Shown: positions 18,815 to 28,971, counted from the first letter of the stretch. The stretch is DNA of 64,000 nt from Synechococcus sp. PCC 7502 (GCF_000317085.1 NC_019702.1:2324394-2388393); one strand, 5' to 3'. The notes: generated by a model from the letters alone, not told the origin. Numbers and translations: made by a program.

Positions 18815-19474
18815 AACTCCAATGCTAAACGAACTGCTTCAACAATCTTAATGTTTGTGTATCCTAAAGGGTTAATACTTGTAATAAATCCATCTCCATC
18901 ATAATAGATTCGCAACTTCAAGTTTTCATCTTCTAGCTTCAGATAATAAATCTCATGAAAGTTGTTATGCTCAATACTTTGAATCAGTATCTCGCTTATA
19001 GAGAGCTTTTCCTTGAGCAAACTGTAGACTTGCTTCTCAAAATCATTCTCTAAGCGAATGCTTGATGTAATTAGTTCTTGAACTGTAGATGCAAATTCAA
19101 CTGGTTCTGATCTAATTGGTTCAATTCGTGTAATTTGATATTTACCATTGTAATGCAACCGAAGAGAACAAGAAGCCTGCTTTACTCTATCCTCAAAACC
19201 ATAAATCTCTTGGTAATTATGGTGCTTATATGAAGATACTTTAATCCCCTCAGCTTTTATATTTTCTACAATGTGCAGATAAAGATTTTTAAGGGGTTGC
19301 TCAGAAATAGAAAACTCTAAATTAGTTTGAATCCCTACTTCACGATTAGGGTCAAAGGCTACCAAATTATTAGGGCGAACAGAGTCAAGTTTGCCTTGCG
19401 AACTGTCCCAAATGACCTTATAAAAAGGTGTAATTTTGGGAATGTTTGACAAGATGATTTGTTCTTGAGGTATA

Positions 19475-20380
19475 GAGCCTGTTTCATATCTATTATGAGC
19501 AAGATGTATGATACTTAGAAAATGCTAAATCCATACTCAAGTAGCCTAACAGATAAAGAATGGGAAATTATAGAACCATTGCTCCCAAAGAAAAAGCAAA
19601 CTAGACCGCCAACATGGACAAAAAGACAAATTTTAGACGGCATACTCTACCAACTCAAAAACGGTTGTAATTGGCGAGATATGCCCCGAGACTTACCACC
19701 ATTCTCTACAGTGTATCGATACTACAAGGAGTGGAAAGATACAGGTACATTTACTGCGATTATGGAAGCTTTGCATGCAACAGCCCGTGAACAGTCAAAA
19801 AAAATCAAAATGGACAACTTTAATCATCATTGACTCACAAGCAGTGAAAAATACTTGTAATGCAAGTATAGAATCCAAGGGCTTCTGCTCCTACAAAGCA
19901 ACTAACGGGATCAAAAGACATTTAGCCGTTGACACTCTGGGATTTCCTTTCTTTACCTATTTAACAAGAGCAAATGTATCAGATGACCAAGGACTGATTG
20001 AGATGTTAACGATTAACATTGATTACTTCAAATCGAAACCAGATGACATTACGCTAACTACGATATTGCTGGATAGTGGTTATCATATCGAGAAACTGAT
20101 CCAAGAACTAGAGAAGATATATCCTGAGATTATGACTAAGATTAGGTTTGAAATTTCTCCTAAGGTATCAAAGCAACAGAAGGCAGAAAAAGGTCTGTCT
20201 GGGTTTGTAGTTGTGCCGACAAGGTGGGTAATTGAAAGGTCAAATGCTTGGGTTGAAAGATGCAAAATCTTAGTTAAGAACTTTGAGAGAACTCTCGTTA
20301 ATGCTACAGCTAAACTCAATCTTTGCTTTATTCGTTTGATGCTAAAAAGAATTGCTACTCATGAGATATGAAACAGGCTC
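19475..20380 (+). mobile_element. IS5-family (IS427-like) element, copy 1
   Basis: The 906-bp element begins GAGCCTGTTTCATATCT and ends with the inverse, and is flanked by TATA on both sides. The 4-bp duplication is supported because removing 910 bp restores the reading frame of the interrupted helicase gene. Two overlapping frames on the plus strand encode the transposase. It is the downstream of two insertions in the same gene, in the same orientation as the other two copies. Confidence 0.93.
19522..20371 (+). CDS. IS5-family transposase in two frames (copy 1)
   Basis: The first frame (19522-19833) carries the IS5-type N-terminal domain (LTDKEWEIIEPLLPKKKQ, then ILDGILYQLKNGCNWRDMP). The second frame (19775-20371) carries the DDE catalytic part (IIDSQAVKNTCNAS, LLDSGYH, WVIERSNAWVERCKILVKNF). 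The two overlap by 59 bp around an eight-A run at 19797-19804 where a programmed frameshift would join them, as is usual for this group. Both frames are intact, so the copy may be active. Confidence 0.9.
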
Positions 20381-20863
20381 TATAGAAAGTAAAGTGTAAA
20401 CCCAACGAAAATAAAACTCACTTATCTTACCTTGCTCGATATCCATATTTGCAAAGACAGTTTTGAATTGTTGTCCTTGAGCGCGATGTAAAGTTAGTGC
20501 ATATCCAAATCTTAATCTAGCAGCATTAAAATAGGGATCATTACGCAGAAAATTGGATAATTCAAAACTATAGTTGGATTCATCTACATTACCTAAATTA
20601 TTATTCTTCCGATATCTATCAAACTTTGTTTTTGTAGAAACAAATAGTGCTATAAGAGTATCCTTATCAAGTTCAGGCTTATCAGCATACAGATAGTTCT
20701 TGAGGCAGAAAAACTCAATCTCTTTTGGACTTTGAAGCAATTTTACTTTAAGTCGCAAAAAAGGAATTGTAATAGAATTTTCGCGTCCTTTAAGACGTTG
20801 CACTAATGGCTCAACATTTTCATTGACTTCTATTACCTCAGCAAAAGAATCATTTGATATATA

Positions 20864-21769
20864 GAGCCTGTTTCATATCTATTATGAGCAAGATGTATGA
20901 TGCTTAGAAAATGCTAAATCCATACTCAAGTAGCCTAACAGATAAAGAATGGGAAATTATAGAACCATTGCTCCCAAAGAAAAAGCAAACTAGACCGCCA
21001 ACTTGGACAAAAAGACAAATTTTAGACGGCATACTCTACCAACTCAAAAACGGTTGTAATTGGCGAGATATGCCCCGAGACTTACCAGCATTCTCTACAG
21101 TCTATCGATACTACAAGGAGTGGAAAGATACAGGTACATTTACTGCGATTATGGAAACCTTGCATTCAACAGCCCGTGAACAGTCAAAAAAAATCAAAAT
21201 GGACAACTTTAATCATCATTGACTCACAAGCAGTGAAAAATACTTGTAATGCAAGTATAGAATCCAAGGGCTTCTGCTCCTACAAAGCAACTAACGGGAT
21301 CAAAAGACATTTAGCCGTTGACACTCTGGGATTTCCTTTCTTTACCTATTTAACAAGAGCAAATGTATCAGATGACCAAGGACTGATTGAGATGTTAACG
21401 ATTAACATTGATTACTTCAAATCGAAACCAGATGACATTACGCTAACTACGATATTGCTGGATAGTGGTTATCATATCGAGAAACTGATCCAAGAACTAG
21501 AGAAGATATATCCTGAGATTATGACTAAGATTAGGTTTGAAATTTCTCCTAAGGTATCAAAGCAACAGAAGGCAGAAAAAGGTCTGTCTGGGTTTGTAGT
21601 TGTGCCGACAAGGTGGGTAATTGAAAGGTCAAATGCTTGGGTTGAAAGATGCAAAATCTTAGTTAAGAACTTTGAGAGAACTCTCGTTAATGCTACAGCT
21701 AAACTCAATCTTTGCTTTATTCGTTTGATGCTAAAAAGAATTGCTACTCATGAGATATGAAACAGGCTC
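20864..21769 (+). mobile_element. IS5-family (IS427-like) element, copy 2
   Basis: It has the same length, ends and TATA flanks as copy 1. Differences from copy 1 are confined to the first third (near 20893, 21004, 21150-21170), while the rest is identical by eye. It is inserted between the codons for DDFERPI and YISND of the helicase gene. Excision with one TATA restores the frame. Confidence 0.93.
20911..21760 (+). CDS. IS5-family transposase in two frames (copy 2)
   Basis: Frame one runs 20911-21222 and frame two ends at 21760, with the same overlap and A-run as in copy 1. Amino-acid changes relative to copy 1 lie only in frame one (for example RDLPAFS for RDLPPFS and METLHST for MEALHAT). 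The catalytic half is identical. The transposase appears intact. Confidence 0.9.
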
Positions 21770-23431
21770 TATAAATAGGACGTTCAAAATCATCTTTATT
21801 TTCTAAAGAAAAACAGTTGTGGATATGTACAATATCACCTGAACTGATACTATTGCCACGTTTAAAAATATTTTGTCTTAACCAATTATTGAACTGATTA
21901 ACTTCTGAATTGGAAAAGGCAATAAACTTTGTAGATATTGAATCTTTAAAGAATAAGTCTTGGATTAATTGATGCTTAGAGATTTGTTTGGATGGAGATT
22001 CAATAAGTTTTATCCCATCAGTAGCAATATCCATTTGATTGAATATCTTTTCATTTATGCGCTTTGCTAACTTTAAACAGTTAAGAACAAACAAATCATT
22101 CTCTTTCTCAGGGAAAATAGAATCAAGCATAACCTCATTTACTTGAAAACCAGTAACAGAGTGCAGTCGTTCGTTACATAGGGCTGACTCATCTGCTTTA
22201 CCTCTTGTTATTTGAAATGGATCTCCAAGAAAAATAACTTGTCGTTCCGACTCTTTGAGGTTGATAAAACTAAGAAGATCTGTCAGGATCTGACCACTGC
22301 CGTAGCGCGAATCATCCGTCTCAAACTTTGAATCTGAAATCAAATGGGCATCACCAATAATGTAAAGCTGCTTTTCAGTATCCTTGTTATCAGTTAGTGC
22401 ATAGATAAATTTTTCGTTGTCAAGCTTTGGATTTCGCGAATAGATATGAGTATAAATACTGTCTGCTTCGACTAAATAATGTGTGGCTAGACGACGATTA
22501 GGTGCAAGGACAGAATAGTTTCGACTTTTTTCTAATGCTTTAGAAGCAATAACATCAATTAATTTCTCTAAACCAGTTCCAATCATTCCAGAAATGGTTA
22601 AAATTCGTTCTGATGATTCTAGAAAATTTTCAATTTGAGAAATTACACCTTGAAAATAGATAGGTAATTCTTTTACATCTGTATCAACTACTTTTGTCGA
22701 ATTACTAACTGCTTTAACTCTTGATCCTACTGGTTTATACTCTTGGATAGATAATGTCTTTGCAATGTACTCTAAATCTTGATTTGACAAACTAATTCCA
22801 CGGCTAGTAATTTGTGATAACCGCTCTATTACATGGTCAAAATCAACTACGTGAAACCACCTTTCAATGTTGGGAGGTAGTTGGCTATCTTCAAACGCAA
22901 TAGATTTGTGAAAAAGCACTAGCCCAGATATATGCCCCAGATTTGGCTGGTTACCAGAAGGGAAAGTAATTCTCTCTAAGCTTTCAAGTAGTGCAAATTT
23001 GTTGTGTTTAATTTGAATATATGGATTTGGCTTGCTACCACCTCTAATTTCAACAGTATCTGCGAACCACTTACCATTTTCTGAAAATTTAATAATCCCC
23101 CCATAGTCTTTGAAGTCAATAACAGTAATGCTGTCTTTCTTCAAAATTGCTGCATCAATCTCAGAGCCTTGACAATGAAAATTGCCCAGAAGAAGAACAA
23201 TATCTTCTGAGTTACCCCAAACTTCTTCTAGCTTGCCTAATAACGCATCGAATATACGATTTTCATGCGTTGTTGTGTAAGGTTGTGTTCGATATGTTTG
23301 GATAGTCATTGATTATAGTAACGGGATGCGATATCTCAGTATAGACATACTGGGTTCAGCATCTTACTAATAACCAATGAAACCTCTAGCTACACTCCAA
23401 CCCAAAAACTAGATCTGTATTACATAGCATT

Positions 23432-23775
23432 GAATTATTTAGCAGCACTATGTTTCTCTATTTTTTTAGAGTGGAAAGGGACTAAGGCTATTAAAAGTCT
23501 AATCCAGATGTTTCCAGTTGATAACTGCGCTCTTGATCATCATCGGTAATTTCGGCTAGATCGGTAAATGTAATTTCCACTTGTTTTTGCAGGGTTTGAA
23601 TTTGTGCCTGTTCCGCTTGAATTTTGGTTTGATAATAGTAACCAAGGTCAGGATTAGTTTTAAGGTCAATTTTTTCCCAGAGGTCACGCCAGTAACGATA
23701 TTTTTTCTCGGTCATAATTAGTTGAATGCGGGCGATCGCAGCTTTAATTACCACAGTTGGACGCAGTAAGGCTAC
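23432..23775 (-). pseudogene. Duplicated 3' end of dnaG
   Basis: The minus-strand frame MVIKAAIARIQLIMTEKKYR continuing to SYQLETSGLDF equals the last 87 residues of the intact DnaG at 26947, apart from one residue. Similarity extends past the stop codon to about 23432 (match about 26889), and ends abruptly near 23775 (match about 27231). No primase activity is possible from this fragment. It forms the right border of the helicase/TPR cargo. Confidence 0.9.
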
Positions 23776-23872
23776 CCAGCCGAAACAAAGTTAAGCTATC
23801 TACATTCGCAATGGGTAGTGTTATACACAGTCAAAATGCTAGTCTGTAAAGCTAAAATATATTTACAATCCA

Positions 23873-24214
23873 GTGGCTGAAATCTCTAAAGAGACTATTC
23901 AAAAAATTTTGGAACTGATGGGTAGGCTTTCGATCTTAATTGATACAGCTTCATCCTCAGAGTTATTTCTATACAATACCTATGGTGAAACTCAAGAGAT
24001 GGTCTATGTGTTAGAGCAGTTACAGAATACTAAAGAGAGAGGGGTTTCCTCTTACTCAAGACTTTCTACTCTCCTGTTAAAGGTATCTGAAGTTCAACCC
24101 TATGCACCTGTTGCCTTGGTGAAGATGTTAGTCCAAGCCATAGAACAAGCCCAAGCTACTGTTGACGCTGGAGAAGCAACTGTTAAAGAAGCAAGAAATG
24201 ATTGGAGCATCTAA
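23873..24214 (+). CDS. Unrecognised small helical protein, first of a two-gene pair
   Basis: This 113-residue protein starts with GTG and reads AEISKETIQKILELMGRLSI with further helical segments (LEQLQNTKERGVSSYSRLST). I recognise no motif. Its stop overlaps the ATG of the next small gene (TAATG), indicating coupling. The pair sits directly beside the dnaG fragment. A toxin-antitoxin or accessory regulatory role is only a guess from size and arrangement. Confidence 0.6.
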   Translation: MAEISKETIQKILELMGRLSILIDTASSSELFLYNTYGETQEMVYVLEQLQNTKERGVSSYSRLSTLLLKVSEVQPYAPVALVKMLVQAIEQAQATVDAGEATVKEARNDWSI

Positions 24215-24405
24215 TGAATAAACCTGTCCAGCCCGATCCTCAAAAAGCCCAAAGGACTGTACTTAAGTTGCAGGAAGTTTGTCGCCAATTTGATGCACTG
24301 AATTTTACACTTGATGAACTGATCGCACAAATCGATGAAGAAATACGAAATAGCCCTTTAACTATCTATCGCCTTAAAAAGAATCACGAAACCCAAAGTG
24401 TATAA
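24214..24405 (+). CDS. Unrecognised 63-residue protein, second of the pair
   Basis: The protein reads MNKPVQPDPQKAQRTVLKLQ and then LNFTLDELIAQIDEEIRNSP and is predicted helical. The ATG at 24214 overlaps the previous stop as TAATG and is preferred over an upstream TTG. A truncated copy lies at 17079-17249, on the other side of the helicase/TPR cargo. I recognise no family. Confidence 0.65.
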   Translation: MNKPVQPDPQKAQRTVLKLQEVCRQFDALNFTLDELIAQIDEEIRNSPLTIYRLKKNHETQSV

Positions 24406-24601
24406 CATTACGTTGCAACGCTGCATTTAGCTAAATAAAAAGCTATTCACGTATATTGCCCTGCAAAATTTTTTTTTACTCTTATTAGTTGCTTTATCTG
24501 ACAATTTATGTAGTGTCTTTCTTGTATATATGTTTATTATGTAGTCTGCAAGATAATACATAGTTAAATACTCAAGAATCCTAGTATTGGAGTAAGTATT
24601 T

Positions 24602-26780
24602 GTGAGAGAGGCAGTTAGAAAAGAATCCGAGATTTTTTCAGAGTTAGTTGAAATATGTACCTCTCCAGGATACGTTCATGCAATTTCATATCTTTGCTAT
24701 CAGAACGACACTATTGGATATGCTGATACACTAACTCCAGAGGAAATGCTTCACCAGATTTCGAGGGATTTTTTGGTAAGAACTGAAATATCAACTCTCG
24801 TAGGACTTGCTTGCAAAAAACAACTAAATATAGATTTACCATCGCCTGAAGTAATCCAAAGATACATTGACAAGACGAATTCTTTGCTAAAAGAACTTCA
24901 TCAATCTATGATGCCACCTGAAGAAAGCATATTTGATCCAAGTAAAGTTAATGATAAAAGTTTTAATCCATTAAAAAATGGCTTAGTCTTGAGGGAGGCT
25001 ATTTTTTACAGTGGAGAAAGTGCTTATCATTTTCAATACAGAGACCTCTCAAAAATAAAATATGAAAAAGATAATGATTGGTTTTTGAGAAATAAGAGAT
25101 TTTCCATTCAGCAAGTTATTGATGTCGTTATATCAATACAATCGATACAAAACGATAAAGTTAATGACTTTTTGAAAAGCCTTTCTGACAGAGATCCTAG
25201 CGAATGGACTGTTTTTCCAGCATATAAGTTTACGGCTAGAGAAGTTAGTGAAATCTCAAACATTGAAATTGATACTGTAAAACTTGTCATCGAATCATTT
25301 GTATCTCCCATTGGCAAGGATGAATTTAACGCTTTAGATGACTTTAATCCTCAAAATGCCTACCCAATTATTCAGCTTCCAGATGGTGAATATTTACTGT
25401 TTCAAATTTATAGTTTGGTGCAGGCATTATATGAAACACCGTTTTTCTGGTTTAACGATGATGCAGCCTATCGTTCTATAGCGATGGATCATAGAGGTGG
25501 ATTTACTGAAAACTTTTCTGCTGAGAGATTGAAGCTCGTATTTGGTAAGGATCGCGTATTTACAAATATTGATATCTACAATTCTAAAGACAAGGCTGGT
25601 GAAATTGATGTATTGGTCGTTTTTGCCGACAGAGCAATAATTCTACAGGCGAAGTCAAAGAAGCTGACTATTGCTTCACGTAAAGGTAACGATAACAGCT
25701 TACAGTCTGATTTTAAGAAAGCTATTCAGGATGCTTATGATCAAGCTTATTCGTGTGCCAAGCTATTAAACGAAAAAAATTATAAGCTTATTGATAAGAG
25801 TGGAAATGAGCTAAATATTAATCGAGCGTATAAGGAAATTTATCCTTTTTGTGTGATTTCTGAGCATTACCCAGCTCTCTCATTTCAAGCAAGACTGTTT
25901 TTAAAATTCGAGGAAACTGAAAATATAAAAGCTCCTTTTGTAATGGATGTTTTTTTGCTTGATGTAATGACGGAAATGTTACAGTCACCCTTGTATTTTT
26001 TAAGTTATGTAAATAGGCGAACATTTTACGGTGAAAAAATTTTCTCTACTCATGAGTTAACCATTCTTTCTTATCATCTGAAACAGAGTTTGTGGGTAGA
26101 TGATGAGTATACATGGCTGATGCTTCAGGATGATATATGCGTTGATCTTTATCTTGCTATGCTAACAAGACGAGAGGGCGCTCCAGGTTCAGATACTCCA
26201 GAGGGAATTTTAACAAAATACAAAGGGACGATATTTGATCAAATAATAAGGGATTATAGATACGCTTGAACACTCTGCAATAATTAATCTTGGATTTACC
26301 TTACTCTCGCTGAACGAAGATACCATTGAGATAATAAATAATGGTATCAATGAGTTAAATAAGCGAGGCAAAAAGGATGGTCAGAGCCATGATCTAACTC
26401 TTGCAATAAGCGAGGCGGGATCAGGTTTGACTATTCATTGTAATGATGATCATGAATCCATATCGTTTCCTCGTTTAGAAAGTCACTGTAAACAAAGAAA
26501 GTACAGACAAAAAGCAAGCTTATGGTTTGGAATTTGTATTGGGACAAAGATTCCGAGATTAAGATTTGTTGTAAATGAAGAATACGAATGGGTTCAGTCT
26601 AAAGAAATGGATGAATTAGTGAAAGATTTGCCCATACCCCAGAAAATTAAAGGAAAAAATAAGATTAATTTTACCCCTGCAACTAGACAATCAAAGAAAG
26701 TAGGGCGCAATGAAAAATGTCCATGTGGGAGCGGCAAGAAATACAAGAAGTGCTGTCGGAAACAAGAGTGGAGAATGTGA
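24602..26780 (+). pseudogene. NERD-like nuclease with C-terminal SEC-C zinc motif, frameshifted
   Basis: The first 555 codons (GTG at 24602, stop at 26267-26269) contain a nuclease-like core, GEIDVLVVF with D336 followed by ILQAKSKKL with Q349-A-K351, matching the D...(D/E/Q)xK pattern. In the +1 frame a continuous sequence then reads [20 protein letters not shown] and ends with the SEC-C motif [13 protein letters not shown]. Dropping one G from the GGG at 26250-26252 joins both parts into one 725-residue protein. The break may be real or a sequencing error. A defence role is inferred from nuclease fold and location. Confidence 0.75.
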
Positions 26781-26783
26781 GTT

Positions 26784-26880
26784 TGCATAACACGTCACGG
26801 CATCGAACGGACGAAAGCCATCGGTTCTGAATTCGAGGCTATGTCTCGCTATTTCGTTTTGTCGTTAGTGTTCCAAGTGC
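26784..26880. other. GC-rich hairpin-like segment after the SEC-C frame
   Basis: Just after the SEC-C stop codon the sequence turns GC-richer and runs from GCATAAC to CGTTAG about 85 bp later, with loosely complementary inner parts. This resembles an integron attC recombination site in outline, but the core GTTRRRY is not matched exactly and the pairing is weak. Confidence 0.25.
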
Positions 26881-26946
26881 TAATCGCACATTCCAGATTG
26901 AAATACTTAACAGCACTATTTTTAGAGTGGAAAGGGAATAAAACCA

Positions 26947-28971
26947 TTAAAAGTCTAATCCCGACGCTTCCAGTTGATAGCTGCGCTCTTGATCATCATC
27001 GGTAATTTCGGCTAAATCGGTAAATGTAATTTCTACTTGTTTTTGGAGAGTTTGAATTTGTGCCTGTTCCGCTTGAATTTTGGTTTGATAATAGTAACCA
27101 AGGTCTGGATTAGTTTTAAGGTCAATTTTTTCCCAAAGATCACGCCAGTAACGATATTTTTTCTCGGTCATAATTAGTTGAATGCGGGCGATCGCAGCTT
27201 TAATTACCACAGTTGGACGCAGTAAAGCCACTTGAGCATTTTGATCCAGCCAGAGCACATGGGACAGTTGACTAGATAGTTCGGGCAATTCAGCACAGGC
27301 AATTTGCAAGTAAGTGATTAAGTTTTCCGCAGTTTGACTTAATGGATAATCCATAATGATTTGCCATAGTTGGCGGTGATGGGAAAGGCTAAAACAAATA
27401 TCAGTTTCCTCTAGCATTTCCGTAATTAGGGAACGGTGTTGGGGAAAATGCAGGTAAATCTGTAAAAGTTGAGTTTCGGCAATTTGTAAGGTTGAAGTTG
27501 GGGTATTGGCACGATGTTTATGACTATACCACCGTTGTTGGCGTAATTGGCGGCGCAGGTCTTGTTCGAGGCGAGGAATTAAATAGGAGTTATGTTGTGC
27601 CAGTCGTTGGGCGCAGCCATGAATATAATGTGTGCGGAGAGAACCATCGGGAATTTCATTGAGAATTTTGACAAATGCCTGGGTACATTCTTGAAATTGA
27701 TCGGCTTGGTTTAAGTCTTTACCAATTAACGTTTGCTCAATTTGCCAATCTAAAAATAAAGGAGCAGCATGAACCAATTCTTTTACAGTTGCTGGATCGC
27801 TATAGATCGAATCTTCAAGTTTTAAAAATCCGCCTTCGCTGCGATCGATAGTTTGTAATAGTCTTTGATATGCCTGCGGTGACTTGTCTTTGAGAAATTC
27901 ATCGGCATCCTTACCAGAGGGAATCGTTAAAATGCGTAGTTGTACCGCCCCACCATAGACTAAATCTTTAAAACCGGCGATCGCCCGTTCTGCTGCATTA
28001 ATTCCTGCCTTATCTCCATCAAAATTAAGGATGATCTTTTTAGAATCTGTATAACGTAACAATTGCCGAATTTGAGTCTGCCCCAAAGCTACACCCATAC
28101 TTGCCACCACTTGATTAATCCCTGCTTGGTGCAAAGCGATCGCATCAAAATAGCCTTCGACCACAATTGCTTGATCGTTTTTACTGATAGCATCCCGTGC
28201 TTTATCCATGGCAAACAGGATCGAGCTTTTGCTGAATAAAGGTGTTTCAGGGGAATTTAAGTATTTGGGTTCCGAGTTATCTAAACATCTACCCCCAAAG
28301 GCGATCGCTCGGCTACGGGTATCATGGATCGGAATCATGAGGCGATCGCGAAATCGATCATAGTAACCATCCCCAGTTTTGCGAGGCATAATCAAACCCG
28401 CTTGCTCAACTAAAGATACAGGTATGCGTTTTTGCTTAACTAAATAGCTATAGAGGGTATCCCAACCCGCAGGCGCATAACCCAATTGGAAAGTTTGGAT
28501 GGTTTCGATACTGAGTTGCCGCTTATGGGTCAGATATTCTAGGGCATTTTGTCCTTGGGGTGAAAATAAGGCGTGTTGAAAGAAACTAGCAGCTAAACCC
28601 ACCACCTCAAATAACTGCTCTTGAATCGATAGTTGTTGTTGTAATTCTTGGGACTTGGCAGGTTCTAAGGTGCGGACAGGAATACTATATTTCTGAGCTA
28701 AATCGATAACCACATCATTAAAGCTGCGATCGCCAATTTCCATTAAAAACTTAAAGACATTACCACTGGCACCGCAGGAAAAACAATGGTAGACCTGCTT
28801 ACTAGGAGTTACGGTTAGGGCAGATTGGTTAGTACCCTTATGAAATGGGCAGGCTCCCCGATAGTTAGCACCGCTTTTGCGTAAAACCACATGCTCAGAC
28901 ACCACTTCTACCAAGTCAACCCTTTGGCTAACTTGATCGATAGTTTCTTGGTGGAGTTTGGGGTTTGACAT
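26947..28971 (-). CDS. dnaG: DNA primase DnaG
   Basis: The 674-residue protein has the N-terminal CHC2 zinc ribbon (CPFHKGTNQSA ... YHCFSCGASGNVFKF), the primase core with YLNSPETPLFSKSSILF, and the TOPRIM motif VVEGYFDAIALHQAG with later FDGDKAG. The C-terminal part is the helicase-interaction region. It makes RNA primers for replication. The last 87 codons are duplicated at 23491-23754. The ATG at 28971 gives the expected start. Confidence 0.97.
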   Translation of the reverse strand: MSNPKLHQETIDQVSQRVDLVEVVSEHVVLRKSGANYRGACPFHKGTNQSALTVTPSKQVYHCFSCGASGNVFKFLMEIGDRSFNDVVIDLAQKYSIPVRTLEPAKSQELQQQLSIQEQLFEVVGLAASFFQHALFSPQGQNALEYLTHKRQLSIETIQTFQLGYAPAGWDTLYSYLVKQKRIPVSLVEQAGLIMPRKTGDGYYDRFRDRLMIPIHDTRSRAIAFGGRCLDNSEPKYLNSPETPLFSKSSILFAMDKARDAISKNDQAIVVEGYFDAIALHQAGINQVVASMGVALGQTQIRQLLRYTDSKKIILNFDGDKAGINAAERAIAGFKDLVYGGAVQLRILTIPSGKDADEFLKDKSPQAYQRLLQTIDRSEGGFLKLEDSIYSDPATVKELVHAAPLFLDWQIEQTLIGKDLNQADQFQECTQAFVKILNEIPDGSLRTHYIHGCAQRLAQHNSYLIPRLEQDLRRQLRQQRWYSHKHRANTPTSTLQIAETQLLQIYLHFPQHRSLITEMLEETDICFSLSHHRQLWQIIMDYPLSQTAENLITYLQIACAELPELSSQLSHVLWLDQNAQVALLRPTVVIKAAIARIQLIMTEKKYRYWRDLWEKIDLKTNPDLGYYYQTKIQAEQAQIQTLQKQVEITFTDLAEITDDDQERSYQLEASGLDF

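Larger units (their letters stand above)
18811..23309 (-). pseudogene. NERD nuclease-SF1 helicase gene split in three by two IS5-family insertions
   Basis: The N-terminal 508 or so residues (23309 to about 21774) hold a NERD-type nuclease motif (E50, D52 and D65-F-K67 in VIDFKDYGG) and the start of a helicase with IIGDAHLI and FLGDPFQITRG. The middle piece (20859-20385) has the late helicase motif LTLHRAQGQQFKTVF. The last piece (19470-18811) starts PQEQIILSNIPKITPF and adds about 220 residues. Deleting both 906-bp elements and one TATA each leaves 2679 bp, exactly 893 codons in one frame. The Walker A-like GMIGTGLEKL (residues 241-250) lacks Lys at its usual place. A defence or DNA-repair role is inferred. 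Confidence 0.85.

Noticed and set aside
18811-19452. 213-residue stand-alone gene starting at a TTG (coordinates given in minus order)
   Set aside because: It is the C-terminal part of the helicase gene: the frame continues upstream through PQEQIIL and, after excising the IS5 copy, joins the helicase in frame.
20083-20319. Minus-strand 78-residue frame in the IS5 copies
   Set aside because: It is antisense to the transposase catalytic region and is repeated only because the element is repeated.
17384-23309. Calling the helicase/TPR pair a Gabija, Zorya or other named defence system
   Set aside because: The partner is a TPR/OB-like protein rather than an OLD-type nuclease or a motor complex, so I could not match it to a named system by reading alone.
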